From Phyllobacteriaceae bacterium (lineage in GTDB: Bacteria; Pseudomonadota; Alphaproteobacteria; Rhizobiales; Rhizobiaceae), in NCBI GenBank assembly GCA_024742765.1, contig JANSXT010000003.1, positions 148,017 to 212,016 on the forward strand: a stretch of 64,000 nucleotides of DNA. The letters run 5' to 3'. Of this stretch, positions 17,468-25,740 are shown piece by piece. Below the pieces are notes generated by a model. It had not been told where the DNA came from. It made no database searches and saw only the letters and a list, made by a program, of their open reading frames with translations. Position 1 is the first letter of the stretch. Every line of letters begins with the position of its first letter. Position numbers and translations under genes: made by a program.

Positions 17468-18619
17468 ATGACGATGTATCTCACGGAAACCCACACCCAA
17501 GTGCGCGACATGGCGCGCGATTTTGCAGACGGCGTGATCAAGCCGCTGGCCGAGGAACTCGACCGAGACGAGCGTTTCCCTGCCGAGATCTACGACCAGA
17601 TGGGCGAGCTTGGCCTGTTCGGGATCTGCGTGCCCGAAGAGATGGGCGGGCCGGGTTTCGATACCGTCACCTATGCGCTGGTCATGGAGGAACTGTCGCG
17701 TGGCTATTCGTCGGTCGCCGACCAGTGCGGCCTTGTCGAACTGATCTCGACATTGCTGGTCCGTCACGGCACCGAGGCGCAGCGGGCACAATATCTTGCC
17801 GACGTGACGGCGGCCAAAACCCGCGTCGCCTATTGCATCACCGAACCGGAGGCAGGCACCGACGTCTCGGGCATCCGTACCGAGGCCGTTCGCGATGGCG
17901 ACGGTTGGGTGCTCAATGGCGGCAAGATATGGATCCACAATGCACCGGTTGCCGATGTGGGCTTCGTTCTGGCGCGCACCGACCGCGAGGCCGGCAATCG
18001 CGGCATGTCCATCTTCATCGTCGACCTTCACTCACAAGGCGTCGAGCGCGGCCCCAAGGAACACAAGATGGGCCAGCGGGCGAGCCAGGTCGGAGCCCTG
18101 AATTTCACCGATGTCAGGCTCCCCGCCGACGCGATACTGGGCGAAGAGAACCGCGGCTTCCACATGATGATGAGCGTCCTGGACAAGGGACGGGTCGGCA
18201 TCGCCGCACTGGCGGTCGGGCTCGGTCAGGCCGGCCTGGAAGCGGCGGTCGAATATGCCGAGCAGCGCAAGCAGTTCGGCAAGGCCATCGCCGAGTTTCA
18301 GGGCGTTCAGTGGCTCCTCGCCGACATGGCGAAAGATATCGAGGCGGCGCGCCTTCTGGTGCACTCCGCCGCGTCCAAGATCGATGCCGGCGTTTCGGCG
18401 ACAATGGCCTGCTCGATGGCCAAGTGTTTTGCGAGCGACATGGCGGTGGCGCGCACGGCCGACGCCGTCCAGGTGTTTGGCGGCTCCGGCTACATTCGCG
18501 GATTTGAGGTCGAGCGTCTCTACCGCGATGCCAAGATCACGCAGATCTATGAGGGCACCAACCAGATCCAGCGCATGATCATCGCCCGCGAACTGATGAA
18601 GCACGGGGCGGCAGCGTGA
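17468..18619 (+). CDS. Acyl-CoA dehydrogenase
   Basis: FAD-dependent acyl-CoA dehydrogenase of 383 residues introducing an alpha,beta double bond into an acyl-CoA. The FAD/substrate motifs AYCITEPEAGTDVSG and GGKIWIHNAP are present. The catalytic base is placed at Glu362 in IYEGTNQIQRMIIARE, the position used by short- and medium-chain enzymes. The start may be ATG 17,468 or 17,474; no strong ribosome-binding site is visible and the operator lies immediately upstream. It heads a plus-strand operon running to 21,847 and overlaps the SDR gene (GTGA). Confidence 0.92.
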   Translation: MTMYLTETHTQVRDMARDFADGVIKPLAEELDRDERFPAEIYDQMGELGLFGICVPEEMGGPGFDTVTYALVMEELSRGYSSVADQCGLVELISTLLVRHGTEAQRAQYLADVTAAKTRVAYCITEPEAGTDVSGIRTEAVRDGDGWVLNGGKIWIHNAPVADVGFVLARTDREAGNRGMSIFIVDLHSQGVERGPKEHKMGQRASQVGALNFTDVRLPADAILGEENRGFHMMMSVLDKGRVGIAALAVGLGQAGLEAAVEYAEQRKQFGKAIAEFQGVQWLLADMAKDIEAARLLVHSAASKIDAGVSATMACSMAKCFASDMAVARTADAVQVFGGSGYIRGFEVERLYRDAKITQIYEGTNQIQRMIIARELMKHGAAA

Positions 18620-19386
18620 GCAAACGGGTCGCGCTTGTCACCGGATCAAGCCGCGGGATCGGCCTTGCCGCGGCAACGGCGCTTGCCAACGAAGGGTTCG
18701 CCATCGCCATCAACGGACCGGCGGACGATGATGAGCTGAAGTCGGCGGTCGAAACGATCCGCAGCTCGGGCGCCAACGCGATTGCCGCTCCGTTCGATGT
18801 GGCGGATCTGCCGGCTCATGAAGGCGCGCTGGCCGACATTGAGGATCAGCTTGGGCCGCTGACGACGCTGGTCAACAATGCTGGCGTCGGCGTGATGAGC
18901 CGTGGCGATCCGCTCGACGTCAGCGAGGAAAGCTGGGATCGCTGCCTGAACGTGAACGCCAAGGCAGTCTTCTTTCTGACCCAGGCCTTCGCCAAGCGCC
19001 TTTTGGCCCGCAAGCGCGATCCGCAGGTTCTGCATTCGATCGTCAACGTTACCTCCTCGAACGCAGTGGCGGTGGCCGTTCCGCGATCGGAATATTGCGT
19101 CTCCAAAGCGGCTGCTGCGATGGCATCGAAAGCATGGGCAGCCCGCTTGGGTGAGGCGGAGATCGCCGTTTATGACGTGCAGCCCGGTCTGATTGCAACC
19201 GACATGACGGCCGCGGTGATCGACACTTATGAAAGCCGCGCCAAGGAGGGGCTGACACTCTTGCCCCGCATCGGCACGCCCGAGGACATCGGCGCGATCA
19301 TTGCAACGCTTGCGACCGGCAGACTGCCCTATACCACCGGGCAGGCGATCTCGGCCGACGCCGGCATGCTCGTTCCCCGGTTCTGA
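18616..19386 (+). CDS. Short-chain dehydrogenase/reductase (3-ketoacyl reductase type)
   Basis: Classical SDR of 256 residues. The nucleotide motif TGSSRGIG is near the N-terminus, NNAG follows, and the catalytic residues are Ser in NVTSSNAVAV and Tyr160/Lys164 in YCVSK. It would oxidise a 3-hydroxyacyl-CoA or a sugar hydroxyl. The GTG start at 18,616 overlaps the acyl-CoA dehydrogenase stop. With the crotonase at 14,719 and the acyl-CoA dehydrogenase it completes three of the four steps of a beta-oxidation-like cycle; no thiolase is present in the window. Confidence 0.9.
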   Translation: MSKRVALVTGSSRGIGLAAATALANEGFAIAINGPADDDELKSAVETIRSSGANAIAAPFDVADLPAHEGALADIEDQLGPLTTLVNNAGVGVMSRGDPLDVSEESWDRCLNVNAKAVFFLTQAFAKRLLARKRDPQVLHSIVNVTSSNAVAVAVPRSEYCVSKAAAAMASKAWAARLGEAEIAVYDVQPGLIATDMTAAVIDTYESRAKEGLTLLPRIGTPEDIGAIIATLATGRLPYTTGQAISADAGMLVPRF

Positions 19387-19402
19387 CAAGGAGACTGGAC
19401 CT

Positions 19403-20551
19403 GTGAAGATCACACTGCCCGATGCGTCCGGTCGCCTGAGCGATTACCATCTGAGGGGTACCCCCATCGAGGCCGCACCACTGGGGCCAAATCCCGACCG
19501 CACCGTCTTTTCGGCCGCCCATGTCGTTGCCGATCCTTTCACGGCCAATGACCCGTCCGGGCCCGCGACCGTCGACTGGGACCGGACCATGGACTTCCGG
19601 CGTTATCTGGACGGTCTGGGCCTTGGCATTGCCGAAGCGATGGACACAGCCCAACGCGGCATGGGGCTCGATTGGCCCGGCGCGCTCGATCTGATCACCC
19701 GTACCAAGGCCGAACTGCCCGATGCCCTGGTCTTCAACGGATGCGGCACCGACCAGCTCGCGCCGGAAGACGCACGCACGCTTGACGACGTCAAAGCGGC
19801 CTATCTTGAGCAGGTCGAAGCGATCCAGAACGTCGGGGGCCGGATCATCCTGATGGCGAGCCGTGCTCTGGCCCATGTGGCCACCTCGCCCGACGACTAT
19901 GTGGCGGTCTATGGAGATGTGCTGGCCGCCTGCGACGAGCCCGTCATCCTGCACTGGCTGGGCGCAATGTTCGACCCGCAGCTTGCGGGCTATTGGGGCG
20001 CGTCGGATTTCGAGACCTGCATGGAGACCGCGCTTTCGATCATCGCGGCCGATGTCGACAAGGTCGACGGCATAAAGATCTCGCTTCTGGACAAGGACAA
20101 GGAGATCGTCATGCGCCGCCGCCTTCCGGCGGGCGTGAAGATGTATACGGGCGACGACTTCAATTATCCCGAACTGATCGCCGGCGACGATAAAGGGTTC
20201 AGCCACGCGCTTTTGGGCATCTTCGATTCGCTGGCGGTCGCCGTCGGCAAGGCCGTCCGGCAGTTGGGCGACGGCGATATTGACGGGTTTCGTGCAACAC
20301 TCGATCCGACCGTACCGCTGGCGCGCCTGATCTTCCGCGCGCCGACCCAGTATTACAAGACGGGCGTGGTGTTCCTGGCCTGGCTTAACGGGTTTCAGGA
20401 CCATTTCGTCATGTTGAACGGCGCTCAAGCCATGCGGCCTCTGCCCTACTTTGTGGAATGCTTCAAACTGGCCGAGCAGAACGGCCTGCTGCGCGATCCG
20501 GACTTGGCCGTCGACCGGATGGGGTCTCTGCTCAAGCTCTACGGCGTGTGA
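19403..20551 (+). CDS. DUF993 family protein (dihydrodipicolinate synthase-like TIM barrel)
   Basis: Protein of 382 residues that I recognise as the DUF993 family, annotated in databases as dihydrodipicolinate-synthase-like. Typical stretches are VVADPFTANDPSGPATVDWD, VFNGCGTDQLAPED and VDGIKISLLDKDKEI, the last being a plausible Schiff-base lysine region of an aldolase-type barrel. The GTG start at 19,403 follows GGAGACTGGACC. It is directly followed (TGATG overlap) by a sugar-phosphate-isomerase-like protein. A carbon-carbon lyase role is inference, and I cannot name the reaction. Confidence 0.8.
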   Translation: MKITLPDASGRLSDYHLRGTPIEAAPLGPNPDRTVFSAAHVVADPFTANDPSGPATVDWDRTMDFRRYLDGLGLGIAEAMDTAQRGMGLDWPGALDLITRTKAELPDALVFNGCGTDQLAPEDARTLDDVKAAYLEQVEAIQNVGGRIILMASRALAHVATSPDDYVAVYGDVLAACDEPVILHWLGAMFDPQLAGYWGASDFETCMETALSIIAADVDKVDGIKISLLDKDKEIVMRRRLPAGVKMYTGDDFNYPELIAGDDKGFSHALLGIFDSLAVAVGKAVRQLGDGDIDGFRATLDPTVPLARLIFRAPTQYYKTGVVFLAWLNGFQDHFVMLNGAQAMRPLPYFVECFKLAEQNGLLRDPDLAVDRMGSLLKLYGV

Positions 20552-21399
20552 TGCGCGACTTCACCGACGACCATTCGGCGCTGGCGCTCAACACCGCAAC
20601 ACTTGGCCACAATCTGGAAGGTCGAGGCGCGGGCTGGTCGCCGGAACGGGTGATCGACGCCTGCGCCGAGCGCGGACTGGCCGGCATCGTCTTCTGGCGC
20701 AGGGAAATCGGCAATCGTGCGATCGAGATCGGCGAACGCGTGCGGGCGGCCGGCATGGACGTCGTCGGATTGTGCCGGACGCCGTATCTCGTGGGGTCTG
20801 AGGTTCCGGCCGACCTGATGGGTGAAGCGAGGGCCTCGATCGACATGGCCGCCGAACTCCGCGCCCCCGTTCTGACCATCGTGACCGGCGGGACGGAACC
20901 TGGGACCAAGGGCGTGGCCGAAAGCCAGAAGATCCTCGCAGGCCGCGTGGCGGAACTTGCCCCCTACGCTGCCGAGCGTGACGTCAAACTGGCGCTGGAG
21001 CCGCTGAACCCGATGTTCGGCGGCAACAGGACATGTCTGTTCACGGTGCGCGACGCGCTTAATGTGTGCGCCATGGTCGATGCGCCGAATGTCGGCGTCG
21101 CGGTGGATGTCTATCACGTCTGGTGGGACCAGGAATTGGCGTCGAGCTGCGCCGAAGCTGGCGACCGGCTGTTCGGCTATCATCTGTGTGACTGGATGGA
21201 GCACACATCGCACATGCTGCTTGATCGCGGCATGATGGGCGATGGCGTGGCCGACCTCAAAGCCATCCGCCGTGCGGTGGAAGGTGCCGGCTATGACGGC
21301 GCCTGCGAAGTCGAAATTTTCTCCGCCGAAAACTGGTGGAAACGCGACCCGGCCGAGGTACTCGACATAATGGTCGAGCGCTTTCGCACGGTGTGCTGA
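20551..21399 (+). CDS. Sugar phosphate isomerase/epimerase-like TIM barrel protein
   Basis: AP-endonuclease-2-type TIM barrel of 282 residues, the fold of IolE, xylose isomerase-like enzymes and tagatose epimerases. Metal-ligand candidates are Glu in LALEPLNPMFGGNR, Asp in VAVDVYHVWWD, His in GYHLCDW and Glu in CEVEIFSAENWW. The start ATG overlaps the DUF993 stop. It probably isomerises or epimerises a ketose-like intermediate delivered to or produced by DUF993. Confidence 0.85.
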   Translation: MRDFTDDHSALALNTATLGHNLEGRGAGWSPERVIDACAERGLAGIVFWRREIGNRAIEIGERVRAAGMDVVGLCRTPYLVGSEVPADLMGEARASIDMAAELRAPVLTIVTGGTEPGTKGVAESQKILAGRVAELAPYAAERDVKLALEPLNPMFGGNRTCLFTVRDALNVCAMVDAPNVGVAVDVYHVWWDQELASSCAEAGDRLFGYHLCDWMEHTSHMLLDRGMMGDGVADLKAIRRAVEGAGYDGACEVEIFSAENWWKRDPAEVLDIMVERFRTVC

Positions 21400-21412
21400 G
21401 AGGGAGTTCCGG

Positions 21413-21847
21413 GTGACAGACAGATCGCACAGCCGGACCCAACCGGTCCTGCGCTACCAGAGCGCCCAAGCGCTGGTCGCACATGCCATGGACCATGCCG
21501 AAAAAAATGCGTGGCGTGTGGCGGTTGCCGTTCTTGATCCCGGCGGCCACATGCTGGCTGCCGGTCGGATGGACGATGTGCCCGCGCCCATCCTCGACAT
21601 TGCCACCGACAAGACGTTTACGGCGACGCTTGGCAAGACCAGTCTGGCGTTCGGCGAACGCATGGCATCGTCGAAGCCGCTCGAGCTTGGCCTGTCGACC
21701 CGTCAGCGGCTTTTGGCCTGGGAAGGTGGCGTGCCGATCCGTGAAGACGGCGCGCTGATCGGCGCGATCGGTGTTTCGGGCGCACGGGGTCACGAAGACG
21801 CCGCATGCGCCATGGCGGCCATCGAAGCGCTCAGCCTTGAATGCTGA
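21413..21847 (+). CDS. GlcG/HbpS family (DUF336) protein
   Basis: Protein of 144 residues with the GlcG/HbpS fold: the N-terminal helix LVAHAMDHAEKNAWRVAVAVLDPGGHM, the region DIATDKTFTATLGKTS, and the C-terminal IGAIGVSGARGHEDAACAMAAIEA. Members occur at the ends of catabolic operons (glycolate, diols, aromatics) and some bind heme or act in uptake and sensing; the enzymatic role is usually unknown. The GTG start at 21,413 has a GAGAGGGAG site. It is the last gene of the operon begun at 17,468 and converges on the MDR gene. Confidence 0.85.
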   Translation: MTDRSHSRTQPVLRYQSAQALVAHAMDHAEKNAWRVAVAVLDPGGHMLAAGRMDDVPAPILDIATDKTFTATLGKTSLAFGERMASSKPLELGLSTRQRLLAWEGGVPIREDGALIGAIGVSGARGHEDAACAMAAIEALSLEC

Positions 21848-21854
21848 GCGACGA

Positions 21855-22850
21855 TCAGACCCCTGACCAGTCGAGCACGATCAGCGGCTCTTCGATCTGG
21901 CGTTCGGCGATGGCGCGGTAGAGCGAAGCAGGATCGCCAGCAGGCCGTGCCGTGACAAGATCGCTCACATTGACGCGGCCCTCTTCCAGCCAACGCAAGG
22001 CCTTTCCAAACCCGGAAAAGATGCTCTGCGGCGCATTGTTGTAGCCTTCCAGCAATTCTTCCCAGACGAAATCGCGCCCATGGATGGGCACGTCCCACTC
22101 CCATCCGCTGCGCAGATGGACAAAGCCGAAAAACACCTCGCGCAGCACGTCATGGGCGGCAATGTCCGTCAGCTTTCGCCAGGGCACGCCGACCAGCACC
22201 ACCTCGCCGCCCTGGCGGACAATGCGGCAGGCGTCCAGCACGGCGCCCTCATGCCCGGAACAGTCCACCACCAACGCTACCTTTCGCGCGAACTCAACGT
22301 CCTCGATCGGCATGGCAGCGAACGTCGATGTGATGCCGGTGCGCTCCGCCTGCGCACGGCGCTTGACATCGGGCTCGACGATGGTGACATTGTAGCCGCC
22401 AATACGGAAGTTCTGTGCAGCCAAAAGACCGACGGGTCCGGCGCCGGCCACGATCACGCGATCGCCGGGGCGGGCCCGCGTCGTCATCAGCGTGGTCATG
22501 GAAACGCCCATCAGTCGCGCCAGCAGCGCCGTTTCCGCCGGCATGCCAGCCGGCACCGGCAAGGTGTGCTGGACCTGATATTGCTGCGTCGACCGGTGAT
22601 GGCCCATGCAAAAGCGCAGTTCGCCCAACTCAACCCCCTGCACGGCCTCGCCGACCTCCTCGACGCGAAAGACGGCGGCATAACCGGGACGGATAGGAAA
22701 ATCATCGCCATTGGCCCAGGCCAGCTCCGTGCCCTGGCTGATCAGCGTCGCAACGGTGCTGCCGCGAATCTCGTCCGGTCCGAGCGCCCCGTCCGCATAA
22801 TCTTCGAGCACAAACCTGTTCCTGGATGGGAAGACGATTTCCTTGGGCAT
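21855..22850 (-). CDS. Zinc-lacking medium-chain dehydrogenase/oxidoreductase
   Basis: MDR-type oxidoreductase of 331 residues with a GroES-like N-terminal half and a Rossmann half (VIVAGAGPVGLLAAQNF). Neither the catalytic zinc motif GHE nor the four-cysteine structural zinc loop of the enzyme at 7853 is visible, which puts it with the quinone-oxidoreductase/bi-domain dehydrogenase-like members. His-rich GHHRSTQQYQ sits where substrate would enter. It is the last gene of the minus-strand importer operon, 17 bp after the ATPase gene. Substrate unknown. Confidence 0.8.
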   Translation of the reverse strand: MPKEIVFPSRNRFVLEDYADGALGPDEIRGSTVATLISQGTELAWANGDDFPIRPGYAAVFRVEEVGEAVQGVELGELRFCMGHHRSTQQYQVQHTLPVPAGMPAETALLARLMGVSMTTLMTTRARPGDRVIVAGAGPVGLLAAQNFRIGGYNVTIVEPDVKRRAQAERTGITSTFAAMPIEDVEFARKVALVVDCSGHEGAVLDACRIVRQGGEVVLVGVPWRKLTDIAAHDVLREVFFGFVHLRSGWEWDVPIHGRDFVWEELLEGYNNAPQSIFSGFGKALRWLEEGRVNVSDLVTARPAGDPASLYRAIAERQIEEPLIVLDWSGV

Positions 22851-22867
22851 TTGCGTTATCCCTTGTG

Positions 22868-23941
22868 TCAGCGCGAGAGCGTCGCGCCGGTTTGCGGATC
22901 GAAGAGATGGATGACGGAAGGGTCAAAGGTCAGGCTGACCTCGTCGCCCGGCGCCGGACGGCCGGCGGCCGGGATTTCGGCGATCAGTTCGTGGTCGCCA
23001 ACGCGAATGTCGAGCAGCGCCTCGTTGCCGAGAAACTCGGTGACCTCGACCCGCGCAACCACAGCGTCGGCCGCGCCGGGTTCGGCGCGTTGCAGGCCGG
23101 TTGGCCGGATGCCGATGACCACATCCTGCCCCTCGGGGAGCTTACCCTCGAACCGGGACGGCACAGCCAGATCAAGGCCTTCGGCCCGCAGCCGCCCGCC
23201 TTCGTGGCGCGCCGGGATCATGTTCATCGACGGCGAGCCGATGAAGGAGGCAACGAACATGTTGTTGGGGTGCGCATAGACCTGTTCGGGCGTGCCCACC
23301 TGTTCGATATGGCCGTTCTGCATGACGACGATCTTGTCGGCGAGCGTCATCGCCTCGACCTGATCGTGCGTGACATAGAGGACCGTGGTGCCGAGCCTGT
23401 TGTGCAGCTTGCCGATTTCGAGCCGCACCTGGGTACGCAGCTTGGCATCGAGATTGGACAGCGGCTCGTCGAACAGGAACACATCGGGCGTGCGCACCAT
23501 CGCGCGCCCCATGGCCACCCGCTGGCGCTGACCGCCCGACAATTGCGCCGGCTTGCGGGCCAGAAGCTCGCCCAGACCGAGAATGCCGGCCGCCTCCTGG
23601 ATGCGGCGATCGACTTCGGCGGCATCGAGGCCCAGAGGCCGTAGCGCGAACTCCATGTTCTGGCGCACGCTCATGTGCGGATAAAGCGCATAGTTCTGGA
23701 AGACCATCGCCACGCCGCGATCCTTGGGCGCAACCTCATTGACGCGGCGCCCGGCGATGGACAGTTCGCCGTCTGACACGTCCTCGAGCCCGGCCACCAT
23801 GCGCAATGTGGTCGTCTTGCCGCAACCGGACGGACCGAGCAGCACGACAAACTCGCCCTCCTCGACATCCAGATCGATGCCATGGACAACCTCGACGCTG
23901 CCATAGCGCTTGACGACACTTCTGAGTGTGATGGCCGACAT
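22868..23941 (-). CDS. Sugar ABC transporter ATP-binding protein (MalK/UgpC/MsmK type)
   Basis: ATPase of 357 residues for a carbohydrate importer. Walker A is GPSGCGKTT (36-44), the signature LSGGQRQRVAMGRAMV, and Walker B FLFDEPLSNLDAKLR. The C-terminal third forms the TOBE regulatory domain. The start is the ATG at 23,941; the longer frame overlaps the permease gene and is not needed. It lies 8 bp after the MalG-type permease gene at 23,950. Confidence 0.94.
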   Translation of the reverse strand: MSAITLRSVVKRYGSVEVVHGIDLDVEEGEFVVLLGPSGCGKTTTLRMVAGLEDVSDGELSIAGRRVNEVAPKDRGVAMVFQNYALYPHMSVRQNMEFALRPLGLDAAEVDRRIQEAAGILGLGELLARKPAQLSGGQRQRVAMGRAMVRTPDVFLFDEPLSNLDAKLRTQVRLEIGKLHNRLGTTVLYVTHDQVEAMTLADKIVVMQNGHIEQVGTPEQVYAHPNNMFVASFIGSPSMNMIPARHEGGRLRAEGLDLAVPSRFEGKLPEGQDVVIGIRPTGLQRAEPGAADAVVARVEVTEFLGNEALLDIRVGDHELIAEIPAAGRPAPGDEVSLTFDPSVIHLFDPQTGATLSR

Positions 23942-23949
23942 TGGCTTTC

Positions 23950-24774
23950 CTATTTGACCGAGCCCATGGTCAGTCCGCGCACCAGCCAGCGCTGGCAGGT
24001 GAGCACGAAGACGACACCGGGAATGAGAATGACGAACGAGCCGGCCATGATCCGGCCCCACTGGACCGCGTCCGAAGACCAGAACGACATGACGGCGACG
24101 GTGGCGGTCTGGGCTTCAGAGCCGGTCAGCATCAGCGCGAACAGAAACTCGTTCCATGAAAAGATGAAACAGAAAACGGCCGAGACGGCGAGGCCGGGCG
24201 CGGCCAGCGGCAATGTCACTCGCCAGAAGATCGAGATCAGTCCGTGCCCGTCGACCGCCGCCGCTTCTTCCAGCGCTCTGGGCACCTCGTCGAAGAAGCC
24301 CTTCATTAGCCAGACGGTCAGCGGGATGTTGGCGGTCGAATAGACGATGATCAGAGCGAGCGGCGTGTCCAGCAGCCCGGCGGTCTTGAAGATGATGTAA
24401 TAGGGCACGACGACGGCGATCGGCGGGAACATGCGCATCGACAGGATCCAGAACGCGATGTCGTTCATGCGCTTGTGCTTGATCCGGCTGATCGCATAGG
24501 CGGCGATGCTGCCGAAGAAGACCGAAAAGGCCGTCGATCCCAGCGCGACCATGAGGCTGTTCATGATGAACTTGCCGAACGGCCGCATCGTAAACAGGTC
24601 GCGATAGTGCTCGAATGTCGGCTCGAAGAGCATGGCCGGCGGCCGCTGGAACATGATGGGGCTGGGTTTCACCGACGATGACGCGATGAGATAGATCGGC
24701 GTCAGGAAGACGATCAGCGCTATGCCCAAAAGGGCATAGACGAGGATTGCCTGCTGCATGCTGGGCTTGTTCAC
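23950..24774 (-). CDS. Sugar ABC transporter permease (MalG type)
   Basis: Inner-membrane permease of 274 residues with six hydrophobic segments and the EAA loop EVPRALEEAAAVDGHG that docks the ATPase. The N-terminus (YALLGIALIVFLTPIYLIASSSVK) is typical of the MalG branch. It is 12 bp downstream of the MalF-type gene and 8 bp upstream of the ATPase gene on the minus strand. Confidence 0.93.
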   Translation of the reverse strand: MNKPSMQQAILVYALLGIALIVFLTPIYLIASSSVKPSPIMFQRPPAMLFEPTFEHYRDLFTMRPFGKFIMNSLMVALGSTAFSVFFGSIAAYAISRIKHKRMNDIAFWILSMRMFPPIAVVVPYYIIFKTAGLLDTPLALIIVYSTANIPLTVWLMKGFFDEVPRALEEAAAVDGHGLISIFWRVTLPLAAPGLAVSAVFCFIFSWNEFLFALMLTGSEAQTATVAVMSFWSSDAVQWGRIMAGSFVILIPGVVFVLTCQRWLVRGLTMGSVK

Positions 24775-24786
24775 GGCTCGCTCTCC

Positions 24787-25671
24787 TTACGCCGTCTGGT
24801 CGCGATTGAGGGATTTGAAGAACAGCGTGATCAGCACGACGATGATGATCAGCGACACGAAGGAGGCGGCCGCGCCCACACCCATCTGCCAGAAGGTGAA
24901 GGACTGGCGGTAGATGTAGAGGGACAGCACCTCGGTGGAATCGCCCGGCCCACCCTTGGTCAGAACGAAGATGATGTCGTAGATCTTGAAGGCGTCGATC
25001 GCCCGCAAGAACACAAGGCTGACCAGCACCGGCTTGAGCTGCGGCAGGGTGACATGGCGAAAGACTTGCCAGCGCGTGTTGCCGTCGATCCGTGCCGCCT
25101 CATAGGGTTCGGGCGAAAGGCTGGTCAGCGCGGCAGCCGTGCCCATCATGATGAAAGGGGTCCACTGCCAGATGTCGGCGATCGCGATTGCCCAGAGCGC
25201 CCAGTTCGGCGAGGTGATCCAGGGGATCGGGTCGAGGCCGACAAAGCTGAGAAAGTAGTTCAGGTAGCCCAGTTCCGGGAAATAGAGGAACAGCCAGACC
25301 AGCCCGACGATCACCGGAGAAATCATCATCGGAATGAGCAGGAGGGTCCGGGCGATGCCCATGCCCGGCAGGCGCTGTGTAACAAGCAGAGCCAGCCCGA
25401 CACCGACCACAAGCTGGATCGACAGGGTGATCACCATCAGCTGGAAAGTGATGGAGAGCGCGTTCAGAAAATCGCCGGAGGTCAGGACCTGCTGATAGTT
25501 GGACCAGCCGACAAAGACACGGGGCACGAACGGCTTTGCCAGATCATAGGAGCGAAAGCTCAGATAGCCGGCATAGAGCATCGGATAGATGGTCGTCAGA
25601 AACAGGACCAGCATGGCCGGCAGCAGGAAGATCATGAAGATCCTCCGATTGCGCTTGCGGATATAGGCCAT
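24787..25671 (-). CDS. Sugar ABC transporter permease (MalF/UgpA type)
   Basis: Inner-membrane permease of 294 residues with six predicted membrane segments. The EAA loop reads SLSPEPYEAARIDGNTRWQV. It follows the binding-protein gene after a 69-bp gap filled by a strong hairpin and precedes the MalG-type permease. It completes a MalEFGK-type importer with the genes at 22,868, 23,950 and 25,741. Confidence 0.93.
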   Translation of the reverse strand: MAYIRKRNRRIFMIFLLPAMLVLFLTTIYPMLYAGYLSFRSYDLAKPFVPRVFVGWSNYQQVLTSGDFLNALSITFQLMVITLSIQLVVGVGLALLVTQRLPGMGIARTLLLIPMMISPVIVGLVWLFLYFPELGYLNYFLSFVGLDPIPWITSPNWALWAIAIADIWQWTPFIMMGTAAALTSLSPEPYEAARIDGNTRWQVFRHVTLPQLKPVLVSLVFLRAIDAFKIYDIIFVLTKGGPGDSTEVLSLYIYRQSFTFWQMGVGAAASFVSLIIIVVLITLFFKSLNRDQTA

Positions 25672-25699
25672 TGTGCGATGCCTTTGGATTGGGAACGGG

Positions 25700-25733
25700 T
25701 CCGCCGCCCCGGCGGGAGGCCCGGGGCGGCGGA
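25700..25733 (-). terminator. Intercistronic hairpin after the second binding-protein gene
   Basis: Perfect 13-base arms (TCCGCCGCCCCGG / CCGGGGCGGCGGA) with an 8-nt loop, between the stop of the binding-protein gene (25,741) and the MalF-type start (25,671). No U-tract follows, so it is more likely an mRNA-stability element or partial attenuator than a full terminator. It parallels the hairpin at 4194-4215. Confidence 0.6.
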
Positions 25734-25740
25734 AGCCGGC

